A stretch of DNA of 64,000 nucleotides from Mycolicibacterium sp. (GTDB taxonomy: Bacteria; Actinomycetota; Actinomycetes; Mycobacteriales; Mycobacteriaceae): the NCBI GenBank assembly GCA_020637165.1, contig JACJWN010000009.1, forward strand, positions 62,001 to 126,000, read 5' to 3'. Every line of letters starts with the position of its first letter. Positions within the stretch are counted from its first letter, which is position 1. The position numbers and the translations under genes were made by a program. Below, piece after piece: positions 1-9,482 of the stretch. The notes under the pieces are model-generated. The model searched no databases, was not told the DNA's origin, and saw only the letters and a list, made by a program, of their open reading frames with translations.

Positions 1-254
1 GGGCGGGATCGCTTCCGGGCCGGCGCGCCGGTCACCGGAGGCAGGACGGCAGTATTTCCCGCCTGCGCAGCACGGTAGGGATCCCACGACTGTTGGGAGC
101 CGGGCTGTTGGGCGCTCGCGTACCGCCAGTCGTAGGACGGCTGGTAGCCCGCCTGGGTCTGGTAGCCGCCCTGGGTGTAGCCGGCCCCCGCTTGCTGATT
201 CGGCATGCCCCGGCCGGACTGCTGCGACGGCGAGTAACGCGGGTCGTCTGTCAT
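1..254 (-). CDS. pepD: PepD (HtrA-like serine protease), N-terminal fragment
   Basis: Partial: the gene runs leftwards out of the window, and only about the first 84 codons are present. It starts at ATG 254-252. The visible part is a Gly/Gln/Tyr/Pro-rich cytoplasmic leader (several GGYQ/GYQP steps, then a DWRY motif) ending in basic residues, as expected just before the membrane anchor of mycobacterial PepD. The protease and PDZ domains lie outside the window. The identification rests mainly on the N-terminal style and on position directly downstream of mprB, the conserved mprA-mprB-pepD order. In M. tuberculosis PepD is an envelope serine protease/chaperone controlled by MprAB and linked to the SigE stress response. 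Inference: co-transcribed with mprAB. Confidence 0.82.
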   Translation of the reverse strand, partial: MTDDPRYSPSQQSGRGMPNQQAGAGYTQGGYQTQAGYQPSYDWRYASAQQPGSQQSWDPYRAAQAGNTAVLPPVTGAPARKRSR

Positions 255-326
255 GGTCGCTGCTTTGCTCTTTCTGCTTGTCGACACGCGAGCGCGTCAT
301 GTTTGATCCGGTCAGCTTGCCGGTTA

Positions 327-1859
327 CTACTGAGAATCCACTGAGATAACACTCGGTACGGCTGATGCGTTCCCATCGCCACGCCCAACCTCGTCGTTTG
401 CTGGGGGGATTTCGCTCTGGGCGGATTCAGAGCGGTAGGACAAACCGGTCGGAAGGCCCGGTAAGAGCGCGTGGAAGGTGGTGCCGGGCGGCTGCCCGCC
501 GGGCACAGTCTCCCCGATACGGATCATCCCACCGTGCTTGACCACGACCTGCTTGACGATCGCCAGCCCCAGACCTGAACCGGGCATGGCTCGGGCGGAG
601 GTCGAACGGTAGAACCGCTCGAAGACCAGACCCCGTTCCTCCGGTTCGATGCCCGGACCCTGGTCGGACACCGTGAGTTCGGCGTGGGCGGCATCCACCT
701 GGCGCAACCGCAGTGCCACCGTTCCGCCGGGCGGGCTCCACTTGGCCGCGTTGTCGAGCAGGTTCAGCACCGCCCGGGACAATCCCGCGGGGTCTCCGTG
801 AATCTGCCAGCCGACAGCGTCGACGTCGAAACGGATATCGTTGCGACGCCGGCGGACACGCTCCAGGCTCCGGTCGATGACCTCGGTCATCTCGACGTCC
901 TCGAGGACGCTGCCCCGCGCATTGTCCTCCCGGGTCAGATCCACCAGATCCCCCACCAGCGTGGACAGTTCCTCAATCTGACCGATGACGTCGCCACGCA
1001 GATCGGCCAACTCGCTCTCCGGGATCAGCGGAGCGCCTGGCGCGCTGGAGGCCATCAGCAACTCGACGTTGGTGCGCAGCGAGGTCAGCGGCGTCTTGAG
1101 TTCGTGCCCGGCGTCGGCGACGAGGCGGGCCTGCCGCTCGCGGGACTCCGCCAGCGCCCGCAACATCGCGTTGAACGCCTCGGTGAGCCTGGCCAGTTCG
1201 TCGCTGCCGAAAACCGGGATGGGCCGCAGGTCATCGGTGCGGGCCACCCGTTCGGTGGCCTCGGTCAGCTGAGCAACGGGGCGCAGACCGGTTCTCGCCA
1301 CCATTCCGCCGGCGACCGCGGCGATCACCACGCCGATACCTCCGACCGCCAACAGCACCCATTTGAGTTTCGTCATCACGGCGTTGGTGGGTTGCAGACT
1401 CTTGGAGATCAGCAGCGAACTGTCGTTGGGCAGGTGGATCGCCAGCACCCGCTGGTCCCCGACGGTGCGGCGCGACATGAATAGCTCGCCCCGGATGACC
1501 GCCTTCTCCGGCTGGCCGACCGGAAGGGTCTGCCCCTGCTGATTGGCGGTGTAGATGGAACGGCCCGGGTTGACCAACATCGCATTGACGTCGGAGTAGG
1601 CCGTTCCCTCGATGGCCTTGGCCGGGTCGGCAGCCAGCGAACCGCTGGCGATCAGGAGTTGCGCCCGGCTCTGCAACTGGTTGTCGATGTCGGAGTACAG
1701 CGCCGCGGAGACCACCGCGTACACCGCGACGGCCATCAGGACGACCACCATCGCCACCATGGACATCGCGAGCAGCATCACCCGCCATCGCAGCGACAGC
1801 GACGTGGTGGCTTTCTCCGGCACCCGGATGGCCTGCGCGCGCCGCCTCAGTCCAAACAT
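327..1859 (-). CDS. mprB: MprB sensor histidine kinase
   Basis: Membrane sensor kinase of 510 residues, the usual MprB size. A short cytoplasmic N-terminus is followed by TM1 (about residues 27-52), an extracytoplasmic loop to about 165, TM2 (about 167-188), a HAMP linker, the phosphoacceptor H box GHELKTPLTSL with His about 252, and a C-terminal HATPase domain with N box (LLDNAAKWSPPGG), G1 (DQGPGIEPEE) and G2 (GSGLGLAIVKQV). It autophosphorylates and passes phosphate to MprA. In M. tuberculosis the pair senses envelope stress, with DnaK binding the extracytoplasmic domain. The ATG start at 1859 lies 18 nt after the mprA stop, so the two are co-transcribed. The C-terminal tail after about residue 460 is variable and Ser/Glu-rich. 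Confidence 0.95.
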   Translation of the reverse strand: MFGLRRRAQAIRVPEKATTSLSLRWRVMLLAMSMVAMVVVLMAVAVYAVVSAALYSDIDNQLQSRAQLLIASGSLAADPAKAIEGTAYSDVNAMLVNPGRSIYTANQQGQTLPVGQPEKAVIRGELFMSRRTVGDQRVLAIHLPNDSSLLISKSLQPTNAVMTKLKWVLLAVGGIGVVIAAVAGGMVARTGLRPVAQLTEATERVARTDDLRPIPVFGSDELARLTEAFNAMLRALAESRERQARLVADAGHELKTPLTSLRTNVELLMASSAPGAPLIPESELADLRGDVIGQIEELSTLVGDLVDLTREDNARGSVLEDVEMTEVIDRSLERVRRRRNDIRFDVDAVGWQIHGDPAGLSRAVLNLLDNAAKWSPPGGTVALRLRQVDAAHAELTVSDQGPGIEPEERGLVFERFYRSTSARAMPGSGLGLAIVKQVVVKHGGMIRIGETVPGGQPPGTTFHALLPGLPTGLSYRSESAQSEIPPANDEVGRGDGNASAVPSVISVDSQ

Positions 1860-1877
1860 CAGGATCCAAACATCTAG

Positions 1878-2564
1878 CTAGGGCGGTGTCTCACGCAGCA
1901 CATAACCCACCCCGCGCACGGTGTGGATCAGCCGCGGCTCTCCCTCTGCTTCGGTCTTGCGGCGCAGGTAGCCGACGTACACCTCGAGGGCATTGCCGGA
2001 GGTGGGGAAGTCGAAACCCCAGACCTCCTCGAGAATCCGGCTCCGGGTCAGCACCCGGCGGGGGTTGGCGATGAGCATCTCCAGCAGGGCGAACTCGGTA
2101 CGGGTCAGGCTGATCGCGCGCTTGCCCCGGTGCACCTCGCGGGTTCCGGGGTCCAGGGTGAGGTCGGCGAAGGTCATCACCGCGGTCTCGGTGGGCTCGT
2201 CCGGACCGGTGCGGCGCAGCAGCGCCCGCAACCGGGCCAGTAGTTCCTCCAGCGCGAACGGCTTGGGCAGATAGTCGTCGGCGCCGGCGTCGAGCCCGGC
2301 CACCCGCTCGGATACCGAGTCCCGCGCGGTGAGCACCAGGATCGGCAGATCGTCACCGGTGCTGCGCAGCTGCCGACACACCTCCAGGCCGTCCAGGCGG
2401 GGCATCATCACGTCCAGCACCACCGCATCGGGCCGTTCGTTGCTGATCGCCTCGAGGGCTTCCACTCCGTCCTCGGCGAGGTCGACGGTGTACCCATTGA
2501 AGGACAGCGACCGCCGCAAGGACTCCCGCACCGCCCGGTCGTCGTCGACCACAAGAATTCGCAC
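1878..2564 (-). CDS. mprA: MprA response regulator
   Basis: OmpR/PhoB-type response regulator, 228 residues from the chosen GTG. The receiver begins RILVVDDD (acidic pocket), the phosphoacceptor Asp is in [12 protein letters not shown] (about residue 51), with Thr (LTARDS) and Lys (LPKPF) switch residues; the C-terminal winged helix ends [21 protein letters not shown] and GYVLRETPP. The reading frame is open to a TTG at 2579, but the GTG at 2564 gives the N-terminus usual for mycobacterial MprA. Within the order rpmF-mprA-mprB-pepD. MprA controls sigE, pepD and its own operon in M. tuberculosis; I did not identify a convincing MprA box here. Confidence 0.95.
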   Translation of the reverse strand: MRILVVDDDRAVRESLRRSLSFNGYTVDLAEDGVEALEAISNERPDAVVLDVMMPRLDGLEVCRQLRSTGDDLPILVLTARDSVSERVAGLDAGADDYLPKPFALEELLARLRALLRRTGPDEPTETAVMTFADLTLDPGTREVHRGKRAISLTRTEFALLEMLIANPRRVLTRSRILEEVWGFDFPTSGNALEVYVGYLRRKTEAEGEPRLIHTVRGVGYVLRETPP

Positions 2565-2650
2565 GAGAGCCAGTCTCAACCAATCGGCTTAGATTCGTCT
2601 AAGAGACGCGCCGCATCCATCGTCGATTCGCCGATGCACGGCGGACGAAA

Positions 2651-2824
2651 TCAGCGCTTGTCTAGATCGATCAGACCCAGCCGGGCGGCCTTGAGCAGCC
2701 GGCGCGGCACCTTGTGCTGACGGCCGCCGACCGACACGGTGACCAGGCCGGGCTCGGTTGCTTTCCACTGCGAACGCCGACTGCGGGTGTTCGAGCGCGA
2801 CATCCGGCGTTTGGGCACGGCCAT
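2651..2824 (-). CDS. rpmF: Large ribosomal subunit protein bL32, zinc-free form
   Basis: A 57-residue basic protein starting [20 protein letters not shown] and ending [16 protein letters not shown], the bL32 pattern. It contains no cysteine, so it lacks the CxxC...CxxC zinc ribbon of the zinc-binding form. It starts at ATG 2824 with a purine-rich stretch (AAGAGGAG) upstream, and the open frame further 5' (to about 3100) is rejected as extension. It sits 86 nt upstream of mprA on the same strand, the arrangement known in M. tuberculosis, so at least part of mprAB transcription may initiate before rpmF. Confidence 0.93.
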   Translation of the reverse strand: MAVPKRRMSRSNTRSRRSQWKATEPGLVTVSVGGRQHKVPRRLLKAARLGLIDLDKR

Positions 2825-2973
2825 GGGAACAGACTCCTCTTGATTGCTGCCGCGCAGACCTGAGGCGCCGGCAAGTTGCTCCAAGAATAGCCGTCGGCGG
2901 CGCCTTCGCCAAAAAAGCGGGCGATCATCCTCCTGCGGCTTCGCGCCGGGAGCACCGCACTCCGGGCACGTCG

Positions 2974-3004
2974 TTGACACTCCGCGAGACGGCGCGAGTA
3001 ACCT
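2974..3004 (+). promoter_or_regulatory. Candidate sigma-A promoter of the AtuA/accAD2 operon
   Basis: A perfect -35 hexamer TTGACA (2974-2979) is followed after 19 bp by TAACCT (2999-3004), which fits the mycobacterial -10 pattern TANNNT. The spacing is slightly long, so another -10 a few bases away is possible. It lies in the 235-bp divergent gap between rpmF and the AtuA-family gene and overlaps the start of the palindrome at 3002-3025. Seen directly; promoter function is inferred. Confidence 0.55.
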
Positions 3005-3025
3005 ACCGGTTGGTTGGCCGGTAGG
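3002..3025. promoter_or_regulatory. Palindromic operator at the catabolic operon promoter
   Basis: Two perfect 8-bp inverted arms, CCTACCGG (3002-3009) and CCGGTAGG (3018-3025), are separated by TTGGTTGG. The first arm overlaps the candidate -10, so a bound protein would block transcription. Size and symmetry suit a TetR-family dimer, but no regulator gene is adjacent in the window; the regulator is unknown. Confidence 0.55.
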
Positions 3026-3059
3026 CGTCGGCCACGCGCTCGGCGAGGGAGGGATCTCG

Positions 3060-4769
3060 GTGACGGCTTCCCGCGGCGCCGGCCCGGTTCGGATCGGCAA
3101 CTGCTCGGGTTTCTACGGCGACCGCTCAGCCGCCATGCGGGAGATGCTCACCGGCGGCGAGCTGGATTACCTGACCGGCGACTACCTCGCCGAACTGACC
3201 ATGCTCATCCTGGGTCGAGACCGGATGAAGAGCCCCGAACGCGGCTATGCCAAGACTTTCCTGACCCAACTCGAGGAATGTCTGGGCTTGGCTCACCAGC
3301 ACCGGGTGCGCATCGTCACCAACGCGGGCGGCCTGAACCCGGCCGGCCTGGCCGCCGCGGTCCGGGCTCTGGCCGACCGGCTGGGGGTGCCGCTGAGCGT
3401 GGCCCATGTCGAGGGCGACGACCTGCTGGCCCGAAGCGCCGAACTCGCGCTGGGCTCACCGCTGACCGCCAACGCCTACCTGGGCGCCTGGGGGATCGTC
3501 GAATGCCTGAACTCAGGCGCGGACATCGTGGTCACCGGCCGCGTCACCGACGCCTCAGTCGTGGTCGGACCCGCCGCCGCCCACTTCGGCTGGGAACCGC
3601 GCGACTACGACCGGATCGCGGGCGCGGTGGTGGCCGGGCACGTGATCGAGTGCGGCACCCAGGCCACCGGGGGCAACTACTCGTTCTTCACCGAGATCCC
3701 CGACCTGTCCCACGCCGGCTTTCCGTTGGCCGAGATCCACCATGACGGCTCGTCGGTGATCACCAAACATCCCGGCACCGGCGGGGCGGTCAGCGTCGGG
3801 ACTGTCACCGCGCAACTGCTCTACGAGATCACCGGGGCCCGCTACGCCAACCCGGACGCGACGGCCCGGTTCGACTCGATCGAATTGGGCGACGACGGCA
3901 CGGACCGGGTACGGATCTCCGGTGTGCGCGGCGAGCCCCCGCCGCCGACGCTGAAGGTCTCGCTCAACAGCATCGGCGGTTTCCGCAACTCGGCCACGTT
4001 CGTCCTGACCGGGCTGGATATCGAGGCCAAAGCAGCGCTGGTGCGCCGCCAACTCGACGCCGCGCTGAGCGCCCGGCCCCAAGAGCTGGAATGGACTTTG
4101 GCGCGTACCGACCACCCCGACGCCCACACCGAGCAGACCGCCAGCGCGCTGCTGACCTGCACGGTGCGCGACCCCGACGAGAACACCGTGGGCCGCCGGT
4201 TCTCCGCCGCCGCGGTCGAACTCGCGCTGGCCAGCTATCCGGGCTTCCACACCACCGCCCCGCCCGCCGGCGCGGCGGTCTACGGCCTGTTCACCGCCGG
4301 CTATGTGCCGGCCGGCGAGGTGCCGCACACCGCCGTTCTCGCCGACGGCACCCGGGTGCCGATCCCCCCGGCGACCGAGACCCTGGAGCTGTCCGAGGCC
4401 GCGCCGCCCGCGCTCCCCGAACCGCTCCCGGACGGGCCGACCCGCCGGGTGCCGCTGGGCACCGTCGCCGGGGCCCGCAGCGGGGATAAGGGCGGGGGCG
4501 CCAACATCGGGGTGTGGGTGCGCACCGAACGGCAGTGGCGCTGGCTGGCCCACGCGCTGACCGTCGAAGCGGTCCGCGAACTGCTGCCGGAGGCCCGGGA
4601 TCTGCCGATCACCCGCCACCTGCTGCCGGGCATCCGCGCCGTCAACTTCGTCGTCGACGGCATCCTCGGCAAGGGCGTGGCCTACCAGGCACGCTTCGAC
4701 CCGCAGGCCAAGGGGCTGGGCGAATGGTTGCGCAGCCGGCACATCGAGATCCCCGAGGAGATCCTCTAG
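3060..4769 (+). CDS. AtuA-family acyclic terpene utilization protein (DUF1446), Rv0976c-like
   Basis: 569 residues from GTG 3060, chosen because GAGGGAGGG sits just upstream and the protein then begins at the family's conserved [19 protein letters not shown]. The longer open frame to 2844 would run through the operator. Residues about 10-360 form the AtuA/DUF1446 core ([49 protein letters not shown]); the C-terminal part (about 450-569) resembles the small AtuA-associated domain ([20 protein letters not shown]). The biochemical role of AtuA proteins is unproven; in Pseudomonas they belong to citronellol/geraniol catabolism gene clusters. It is first in a tight operon with acyl-CoA dehydrogenases and a carboxylase, the stop abutting the next GTG. 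Confidence 0.85.
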   Translation: MTASRGAGPVRIGNCSGFYGDRSAAMREMLTGGELDYLTGDYLAELTMLILGRDRMKSPERGYAKTFLTQLEECLGLAHQHRVRIVTNAGGLNPAGLAAAVRALADRLGVPLSVAHVEGDDLLARSAELALGSPLTANAYLGAWGIVECLNSGADIVVTGRVTDASVVVGPAAAHFGWEPRDYDRIAGAVVAGHVIECGTQATGGNYSFFTEIPDLSHAGFPLAEIHHDGSSVITKHPGTGGAVSVGTVTAQLLYEITGARYANPDATARFDSIELGDDGTDRVRISGVRGEPPPPTLKVSLNSIGGFRNSATFVLTGLDIEAKAALVRRQLDAALSARPQELEWTLARTDHPDAHTEQTASALLTCTVRDPDENTVGRRFSAAAVELALASYPGFHTTAPPAGAAVYGLFTAGYVPAGEVPHTAVLADGTRVPIPPATETLELSEAAPPALPEPLPDGPTRRVPLGTVAGARSGDKGGGANIGVWVRTERQWRWLAHALTVEAVRELLPEARDLPITRHLLPGIRAVNFVVDGILGKGVAYQARFDPQAKGLGEWLRSRHIEIPEEIL

Positions 4770-5918
4770 GTGAGCATCTGGACCACACCCGAACGTCAGC
4801 AGTTACGCAAGTCGGTGCGCACCTTCGCCGAACGGGAGATTCTGCCGAACATCGACGAGTGGGAACGGGCCGGCGAGCTGCCCCGTGACCTCAGCCGGCG
4901 GGCCGCCGCGGCCGGACTGCTCGGCGTCGGGTTCCCCGAGGACGTCGGCGGCGAGGGCGGCGACGCCGCTGACGTCGCGATCATCTGCGAGGAACTGCAC
5001 CAGGCCGGCACGCCCGGCGGGGTGTTCGCCTCCCTGTTCACCGTCGGCATCGCCGTTCCGCACATGGTGGCCTCAGGCGACGCGCGATTGATCGAAAAGT
5101 TCGTCAAGCCCACCCTGGCCGGGGATCTGATCGGCTCGCTGGCCATCACCGAACCCGGTGGCGGCTCGGATGTCGGGCACCTGCGCACCACTGCGGTCCG
5201 CGACGGCGACCACTACGTCGTGAACGGCGCCAAGACCTACATCACCTCCGCGGTGCGCGGGGACTACGTTGTGGCCGCGGTGCGCACCGGCGGCCCGGGC
5301 GCGAGCGGGGTCTCGATGATCGTCGTCGAGAAGGGCACACCCGGTTTCGAGGTGAGCCGCAAGCTGGACAAGATGGGCTGGCGCTCCTCGGACACCGCCG
5401 AACTGTCCTTCAACGACGCGCGAGTTCCCGCAGAGAACCTGATCGGCGCCGAGAACACCGGCTTCTTCCAGATTGCCGCGGCCTTCGTCTCCGAGCGGAT
5501 CGGCCTCGCGGTCCAGGCATACGCCAGCGCGCAGCGCTGCCTGGATCTGACCCTCGGGTGGTGCCGCGACCGGGAGACCTTCGGCAAACCGCTGATCGCC
5601 CGCCAGAGCGTGCAGAACACGCTGGCCGAGATGGCCCGGCGCATTGACGTCGCCCGGGTGTACTCCCGCACGGTGGTCGAACGCTCGCTGGCCGGCGAGA
5701 CGAACTTGATCGCGGAGGTCTGTTTCGCCAAGAACACCGCAGTGGAGGCCGGCGAATGGGTGGCCAACCAGGCCGTGCAACTCTTCGGCGGGATGGGCTA
5801 CATGGCCGAGTGTGAAATCGAACGGCAATACCGCGACATGCGGATTCTGGGCATCGGAGGCGGCACCACCGAGATCCTCACCGCACTGGCCGCCAAGACG
5901 CTGGGATACCAGCCGTGA
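4770..5918 (+). CDS. fadE13: Acyl-CoA dehydrogenase FadE13
   Basis: 382-residue FAD-dependent acyl-CoA dehydrogenase, starting at the GTG immediately after the AtuA-like stop. Alpha-helical N-terminal domain (about 1-120), beta domain with the FAD-binding signature LAITEPGGGSDVGHLRTTA and YITSAVRGDYVV (about 125-230), and C-terminal helical domain ending QLFGGMGYMAECEIERQYRDM and GIGGGTTEI. It introduces an alpha,beta double bond in an acyl-CoA; the substrate is not known. Named from operon position and family match to the M. tuberculosis Rv0975c cluster. Its last four bases overlap the next gene (GTGA), pointing to coupled translation. Confidence 0.9.
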   Translation: MSIWTTPERQQLRKSVRTFAEREILPNIDEWERAGELPRDLSRRAAAAGLLGVGFPEDVGGEGGDAADVAIICEELHQAGTPGGVFASLFTVGIAVPHMVASGDARLIEKFVKPTLAGDLIGSLAITEPGGGSDVGHLRTTAVRDGDHYVVNGAKTYITSAVRGDYVVAAVRTGGPGASGVSMIVVEKGTPGFEVSRKLDKMGWRSSDTAELSFNDARVPAENLIGAENTGFFQIAAAFVSERIGLAVQAYASAQRCLDLTLGWCRDRETFGKPLIARQSVQNTLAEMARRIDVARVYSRTVVERSLAGETNLIAEVCFAKNTAVEAGEWVANQAVQLFGGMGYMAECEIERQYRDMRILGIGGGTTEILTALAAKTLGYQP

Positions 5919-7510
5919 GCGCTCTGCGCAGCGCCGTCGACCTCTTCTCCCCGGCCTACACCGAGGCGGCCGCGGCGATGCACGCCAAGCTTGCCGACCT
6001 CGACGCCGAGCTGGCCAAGGCACTGGCCGGAGGCGGCCCGAAATACGTTCAGCGCCACCATGACCGCGGGAAGCTGACCGCCCGCGAGCGCATCGAGTTG
6101 CTCATCGACCCGGACTCCCCGTTCCTGGAACTCGCGCCGCTGGCCGCCTACGGAACGGAGTTCCAGGTGGGGGCCAGCCTGGTGACCGGTATCGGCGTCG
6201 TCGAGGGAACCGAGTGCATGCTGGTCGCCCACGACCCCACGGTCAAGGGCGGAACGTCGAATCCGTGGACGCTGAAAAAGGTCCTGCGGGCCAACCAGAT
6301 TGCGCTGGAGAACCGGCTGCCGGTCATCTCGCTGGTGGAGTCCGGCGGCGCCGACCTGCCCACCCAGAAGGAGATCTTCATCCCTGGCGGGCGGATGTTC
6401 CGCGACCTGACGCGGCTGTCGGCGGCCGGTATACCGACTATCGCGCTGGTGTTCGGCAACTCCACCGCCGGCGGCGCGTACATCCCCGGCATGTCCGACT
6501 ACGTGGTCATGATCAAAGAGCGCTCCAAGGTTTTCCTGGCCGGGCCTCCGCTGGTCAAGATGGCCACCGGCGAGGAGTCCGACGACGAGTCGCTCGGCGG
6601 GGCCGAGATGCACGCCCGCACTTCCGGTCTGGCCGACTATTTCGCCAACGACGAACTCGACGCGCTGCGCATCGGACGGCGCATCGTGGCCCGGCTCAAC
6701 CGGACCAAGAAGGGTCCCGCCCCGCTTCCTTTCAGCGAGCCGCTGGCCGACCCCGAGGAACTGGTCGGCATCGTCCCGGCGGATCTGCGGCTACCCTTCG
6801 ACCCTCGCGAGGTGATCGCCCGGGTGGTCGACGGCTCCGATTTCGACGAATTCAAACCGCTCTACGGCGGCTCCCTGGTTACCGGGTGGGCGCGTGTGCA
6901 CGGCTACCCGATCGGCATTCTGGCCAACGCCCGCGGCGTGCTGTTCAGCGAGGAATCCCAGAAGGCCACCCAGTTCATCCAGTTGGCCAACCAATCCGAC
7001 ACCCCGCTGTTGTTCCTGCACAACACCACCGGCTACATGGTCGGCAAGGCCTATGAGGAAGGCGGGATGATCAAGCACGGCGCCATGATGATCAATGCGG
7101 TGTCCAATTCGACCGTCCCGCACATCTCGCTGCTGATCGGCGCCTCCTACGGGGCGGGCCACTACGGCATGTGCGGCCGCGCCTACGACCCGCGTTTCCT
7201 GTTCGCCTGGCCCAGCGCGAAATCAGCGGTGATGGGTGGGGCGCAGTTGGCCGGGGTGCTGTCCATCGTGGCCCGCGCCGCGGCCGGCGCCCGCGGCCAG
7301 GCTGTGGACGAGGAGGCCGACGCCGCCTTGCGCGCCGCGGTGGAGGCCCAGATCGAGGCGGAGTCGCTGCCGATGTTCCTCTCCGGTCGGCTCTACGACG
7401 ACGGGGTGATCGACCCGCGCGACACCCGTACCGTGCTGGGGATGTGCCTGTCCGCGATAGCGAACGGCCCGATCGAGGGGACGTCGGCCTTCGGCGTCTT
7501 CCGGATGTGA
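5915..7510 (+). CDS. accD2: Acyl-CoA carboxylase beta (carboxyltransferase) subunit AccD2
   Basis: 531 residues with the two crotonase-like halves of a carboxyltransferase: N-half with RGKLTARERIELLIDPDS, LVESGGADLPTQKE and FGNSTAGGAYIPGMSDY (acyl-CoA side), C-half with LHNTTGYMVGKAYEEGGMIKHGA, IGASYGAGHYGMCGRAY and FAWPSAKSAVMGGAQLAGVL (biotin side). This is the methylcrotonyl/geranyl-CoA carboxylase beta type rather than the AccD4/5/6 type. It transfers CO2 from the biotin of AccA2 to an acyl-CoA. The true substrate of AccD2 is not established. It overlaps fadE13 by 4 bp and is 10 bp ahead of accA2. Confidence 0.93.
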   Translation: MSALRSAVDLFSPAYTEAAAAMHAKLADLDAELAKALAGGGPKYVQRHHDRGKLTARERIELLIDPDSPFLELAPLAAYGTEFQVGASLVTGIGVVEGTECMLVAHDPTVKGGTSNPWTLKKVLRANQIALENRLPVISLVESGGADLPTQKEIFIPGGRMFRDLTRLSAAGIPTIALVFGNSTAGGAYIPGMSDYVVMIKERSKVFLAGPPLVKMATGEESDDESLGGAEMHARTSGLADYFANDELDALRIGRRIVARLNRTKKGPAPLPFSEPLADPEELVGIVPADLRLPFDPREVIARVVDGSDFDEFKPLYGGSLVTGWARVHGYPIGILANARGVLFSEESQKATQFIQLANQSDTPLLFLHNTTGYMVGKAYEEGGMIKHGAMMINAVSNSTVPHISLLIGASYGAGHYGMCGRAYDPRFLFAWPSAKSAVMGGAQLAGVLSIVARAAAGARGQAVDEEADAALRAAVEAQIEAESLPMFLSGRLYDDGVIDPRDTRTVLGMCLSAIANGPIEGTSAFGVFRM

Positions 7511-7520
7511 GGGGCGGCCG

Positions 7521-9482
7521 ATGATCAGCAGGGTTCTGGTGGCCAACCGGGGCGAGATCGCCCGGCGGGTGTTCGCCACCTGCCGGCGTCTCGGCATCGG
7601 CACCGTCGCGGTCTACACCCACCCGGACGCGGGGTCGCCGCATGTCGCCGAAGCCGATGCCCGGGTGAAGATCGACAGCTACCTCGACGCCGAGGATCTG
7701 GTCCGGGCGGCGCTGTCCGCCGGCGCCGACGCGGTACATCCCGGATACGGATTCCTCTCGGAGAAGGCGGGTTTCGCCCGCGCGGTGACCGACGCCGGCC
7801 TGACCTGGATCGGCCCCCCGCCGGCGGCGGTGGACGCGATGGGGTCGAAGATCGAGGCCAAGAAGCTGATGACGGCCGCCGGGGTGCCGGTGCTCGACGA
7901 GATCGACCCGGCCACGGTGACCGCCGAGCAGCTGCCGGTGCTGGTCAAGGCCTCGGCCGGCGGCGGCGGCCGAGGTATGCGGGTGGTGGAGCACCTCACC
8001 GACCTGCACGATCAGGTCCGGGCCGCCCGCCGGGAGGCTCATTCGGCGTTCGGTGACCCGACGGTGTTCTGCGAGCGTTACCTGCCGCGCGGTCGCCATA
8101 TCGAGGTGCAGGTGATGGCCGACCGGTACGGCACGGTGTGGGCCGTCGGGGAGCGGGAGTGCTCGATCCAGCGACGCCACCAGAAGATCATCGAAGAGGC
8201 GCCCTCACCTTTGGTGCAGCGCATACCGGCCATGCGGGAGCGACTGTTCGAGGCCTCCCGACAGGCCGCGGCCGCGATCGGGTACACCGGCGCGGGCACA
8301 GTGGAGTTCCTCGCCGACGAGAACGGCGATTTCTTCTTCCTGGAGATGAACACCCGGCTACAGGTCGAACACCCGGTCACCGAGCTGACCAGCCGCCTGG
8401 ATCTGGTCGAACTGCAGATCTCCGTAGCCGACGGCGATCCGCTTCCCGCCGGGCCGCCCGCGGCAACCGGGCACTCCATCGAGGCCCGGCTCTACGCCGA
8501 GGATCCCGCCAAGGGCTGGCAGCCGCAGGCCGGACGGATTAACCACTTCGAGGTACCCGGTGCGGCAACGCAATTCGGGCTCACCCATCGGACCGGGATT
8601 CGCCTGGACTCCGGAATCGTGGACGGTTCGGTGGTGTCGATCCACTATGACCCGATGCTGGCCAAGGTGATCTCCTACGCACCGACGCGGACACGGGCCG
8701 CCCGGGTGCTGGCCGATACCCTGGCCCGCACCCGACTGCACGGTCTGCGCACCAACCGCGAACTCCTGGTCAACGTGCTGTGTCATCCCGCCTTCCTGGC
8801 CGGCGACACCGACACCGCGTTCTTCGACACCCACGGACTGGACGCGCTGGCCACACCCCTGATCGGTGACCGCGGTGTGCGACTCGCCGCGATCGCCGCC
8901 GGACTGGCCGACGCCGCGCACAACCGTGCCACCGCCACCGTGCTGGCCGGCGTTCCCAGCGGCTGGCGCAACGTGGTATCGGGCAACCAGCACAAGACAT
9001 TTCACGATGACGACGGCACCGAGCACCGGGTGTCCTACCGGTTCACCCGCACCGGGGTGAGCCTGCCCGACGATCCGGCGGTCACCGTCGACTCGGTGAA
9101 CGCCCACGAGGTGGTCCTGGCCGAGTCCGGGGTGGCCACCGCGTTCGTCATCAGCCGACACGGCGACCAGGTCTATGTCGACTCGGCACACGACTCAGTC
9201 GCGCTGACGGCGGTGCCCCGTTTCCCCGAACCGGGATCGGTGGTCGAAAAAGGCTCATTGCTGGCGCCGATGCCCGGCGCGGTGATCCGACTCGGTGCCG
9301 CACTCGGGGACGCCGTTGCCGCCGGGCAACCCCTGGTCTGGCTGGAGGCCATGAAAATGGAACACACCATCACCGCACCCGTCGACGGCATCCTGACCCA
9401 ACTGGAGGTCACCGTCGGCCAGCAGGTCGAGGTGGGAGCCGTGCTGGCACGAGTGGAAACCGCCGAACCCGAGGGGAAATGA
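7521..9482 (+). CDS. accA2: Acyl-CoA carboxylase alpha (biotin carboxylase/BCCP) subunit AccA2
   Basis: 653 residues. Biotin carboxylase domain at about 1-445: LVANRGEIARRVF, the glycine-rich ATP loop KASAGGGGRGMRVV, EVQVMADRYGTVWAVGEREC and FLEMNTRLQVEHPVTE. A variable linking region is followed by a BCCP domain with the biotinyl motif EAMKMEH; the biotin-accepting Lys is about residue 612. With AccD2 it would form the holo-carboxylase. ATG start at 7521 has a GAGGGGCGGCCG stretch upstream. The last bases overlap the fadE12 start (ATGA). Length and architecture match M. tuberculosis AccA2 (Rv0973c). Confidence 0.95.
   Translation: MISRVLVANRGEIARRVFATCRRLGIGTVAVYTHPDAGSPHVAEADARVKIDSYLDAEDLVRAALSAGADAVHPGYGFLSEKAGFARAVTDAGLTWIGPPPAAVDAMGSKIEAKKLMTAAGVPVLDEIDPATVTAEQLPVLVKASAGGGGRGMRVVEHLTDLHDQVRAARREAHSAFGDPTVFCERYLPRGRHIEVQVMADRYGTVWAVGERECSIQRRHQKIIEEAPSPLVQRIPAMRERLFEASRQAAAAIGYTGAGTVEFLADENGDFFFLEMNTRLQVEHPVTELTSRLDLVELQISVADGDPLPAGPPAATGHSIEARLYAEDPAKGWQPQAGRINHFEVPGAATQFGLTHRTGIRLDSGIVDGSVVSIHYDPMLAKVISYAPTRTRAARVLADTLARTRLHGLRTNRELLVNVLCHPAFLAGDTDTAFFDTHGLDALATPLIGDRGVRLAAIAAGLADAAHNRATATVLAGVPSGWRNVVSGNQHKTFHDDDGTEHRVSYRFTRTGVSLPDDPAVTVDSVNAHEVVLAESGVATAFVISRHGDQVYVDSAHDSVALTAVPRFPEPGSVVEKGSLLAPMPGAVIRLGAALGDAVAAGQPLVWLEAMKMEHTITAPVDGILTQLEVTVGQQVEVGAVLARVETAEPEGK

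Noticed and set aside
2844..3059. N-terminal extension of the AtuA-like protein
   Set aside because: It would cover the promoter and operator; the GTG at 3060 has a strong ribosome site and the family-typical N-terminus.
3555..4742. 395-residue open frame antisense to the AtuA-like gene
   Set aside because: High GC keeps antisense frames open; the protein is low-complexity Arg/Gly/Ala with no domain, and the sense frame has clear motifs.
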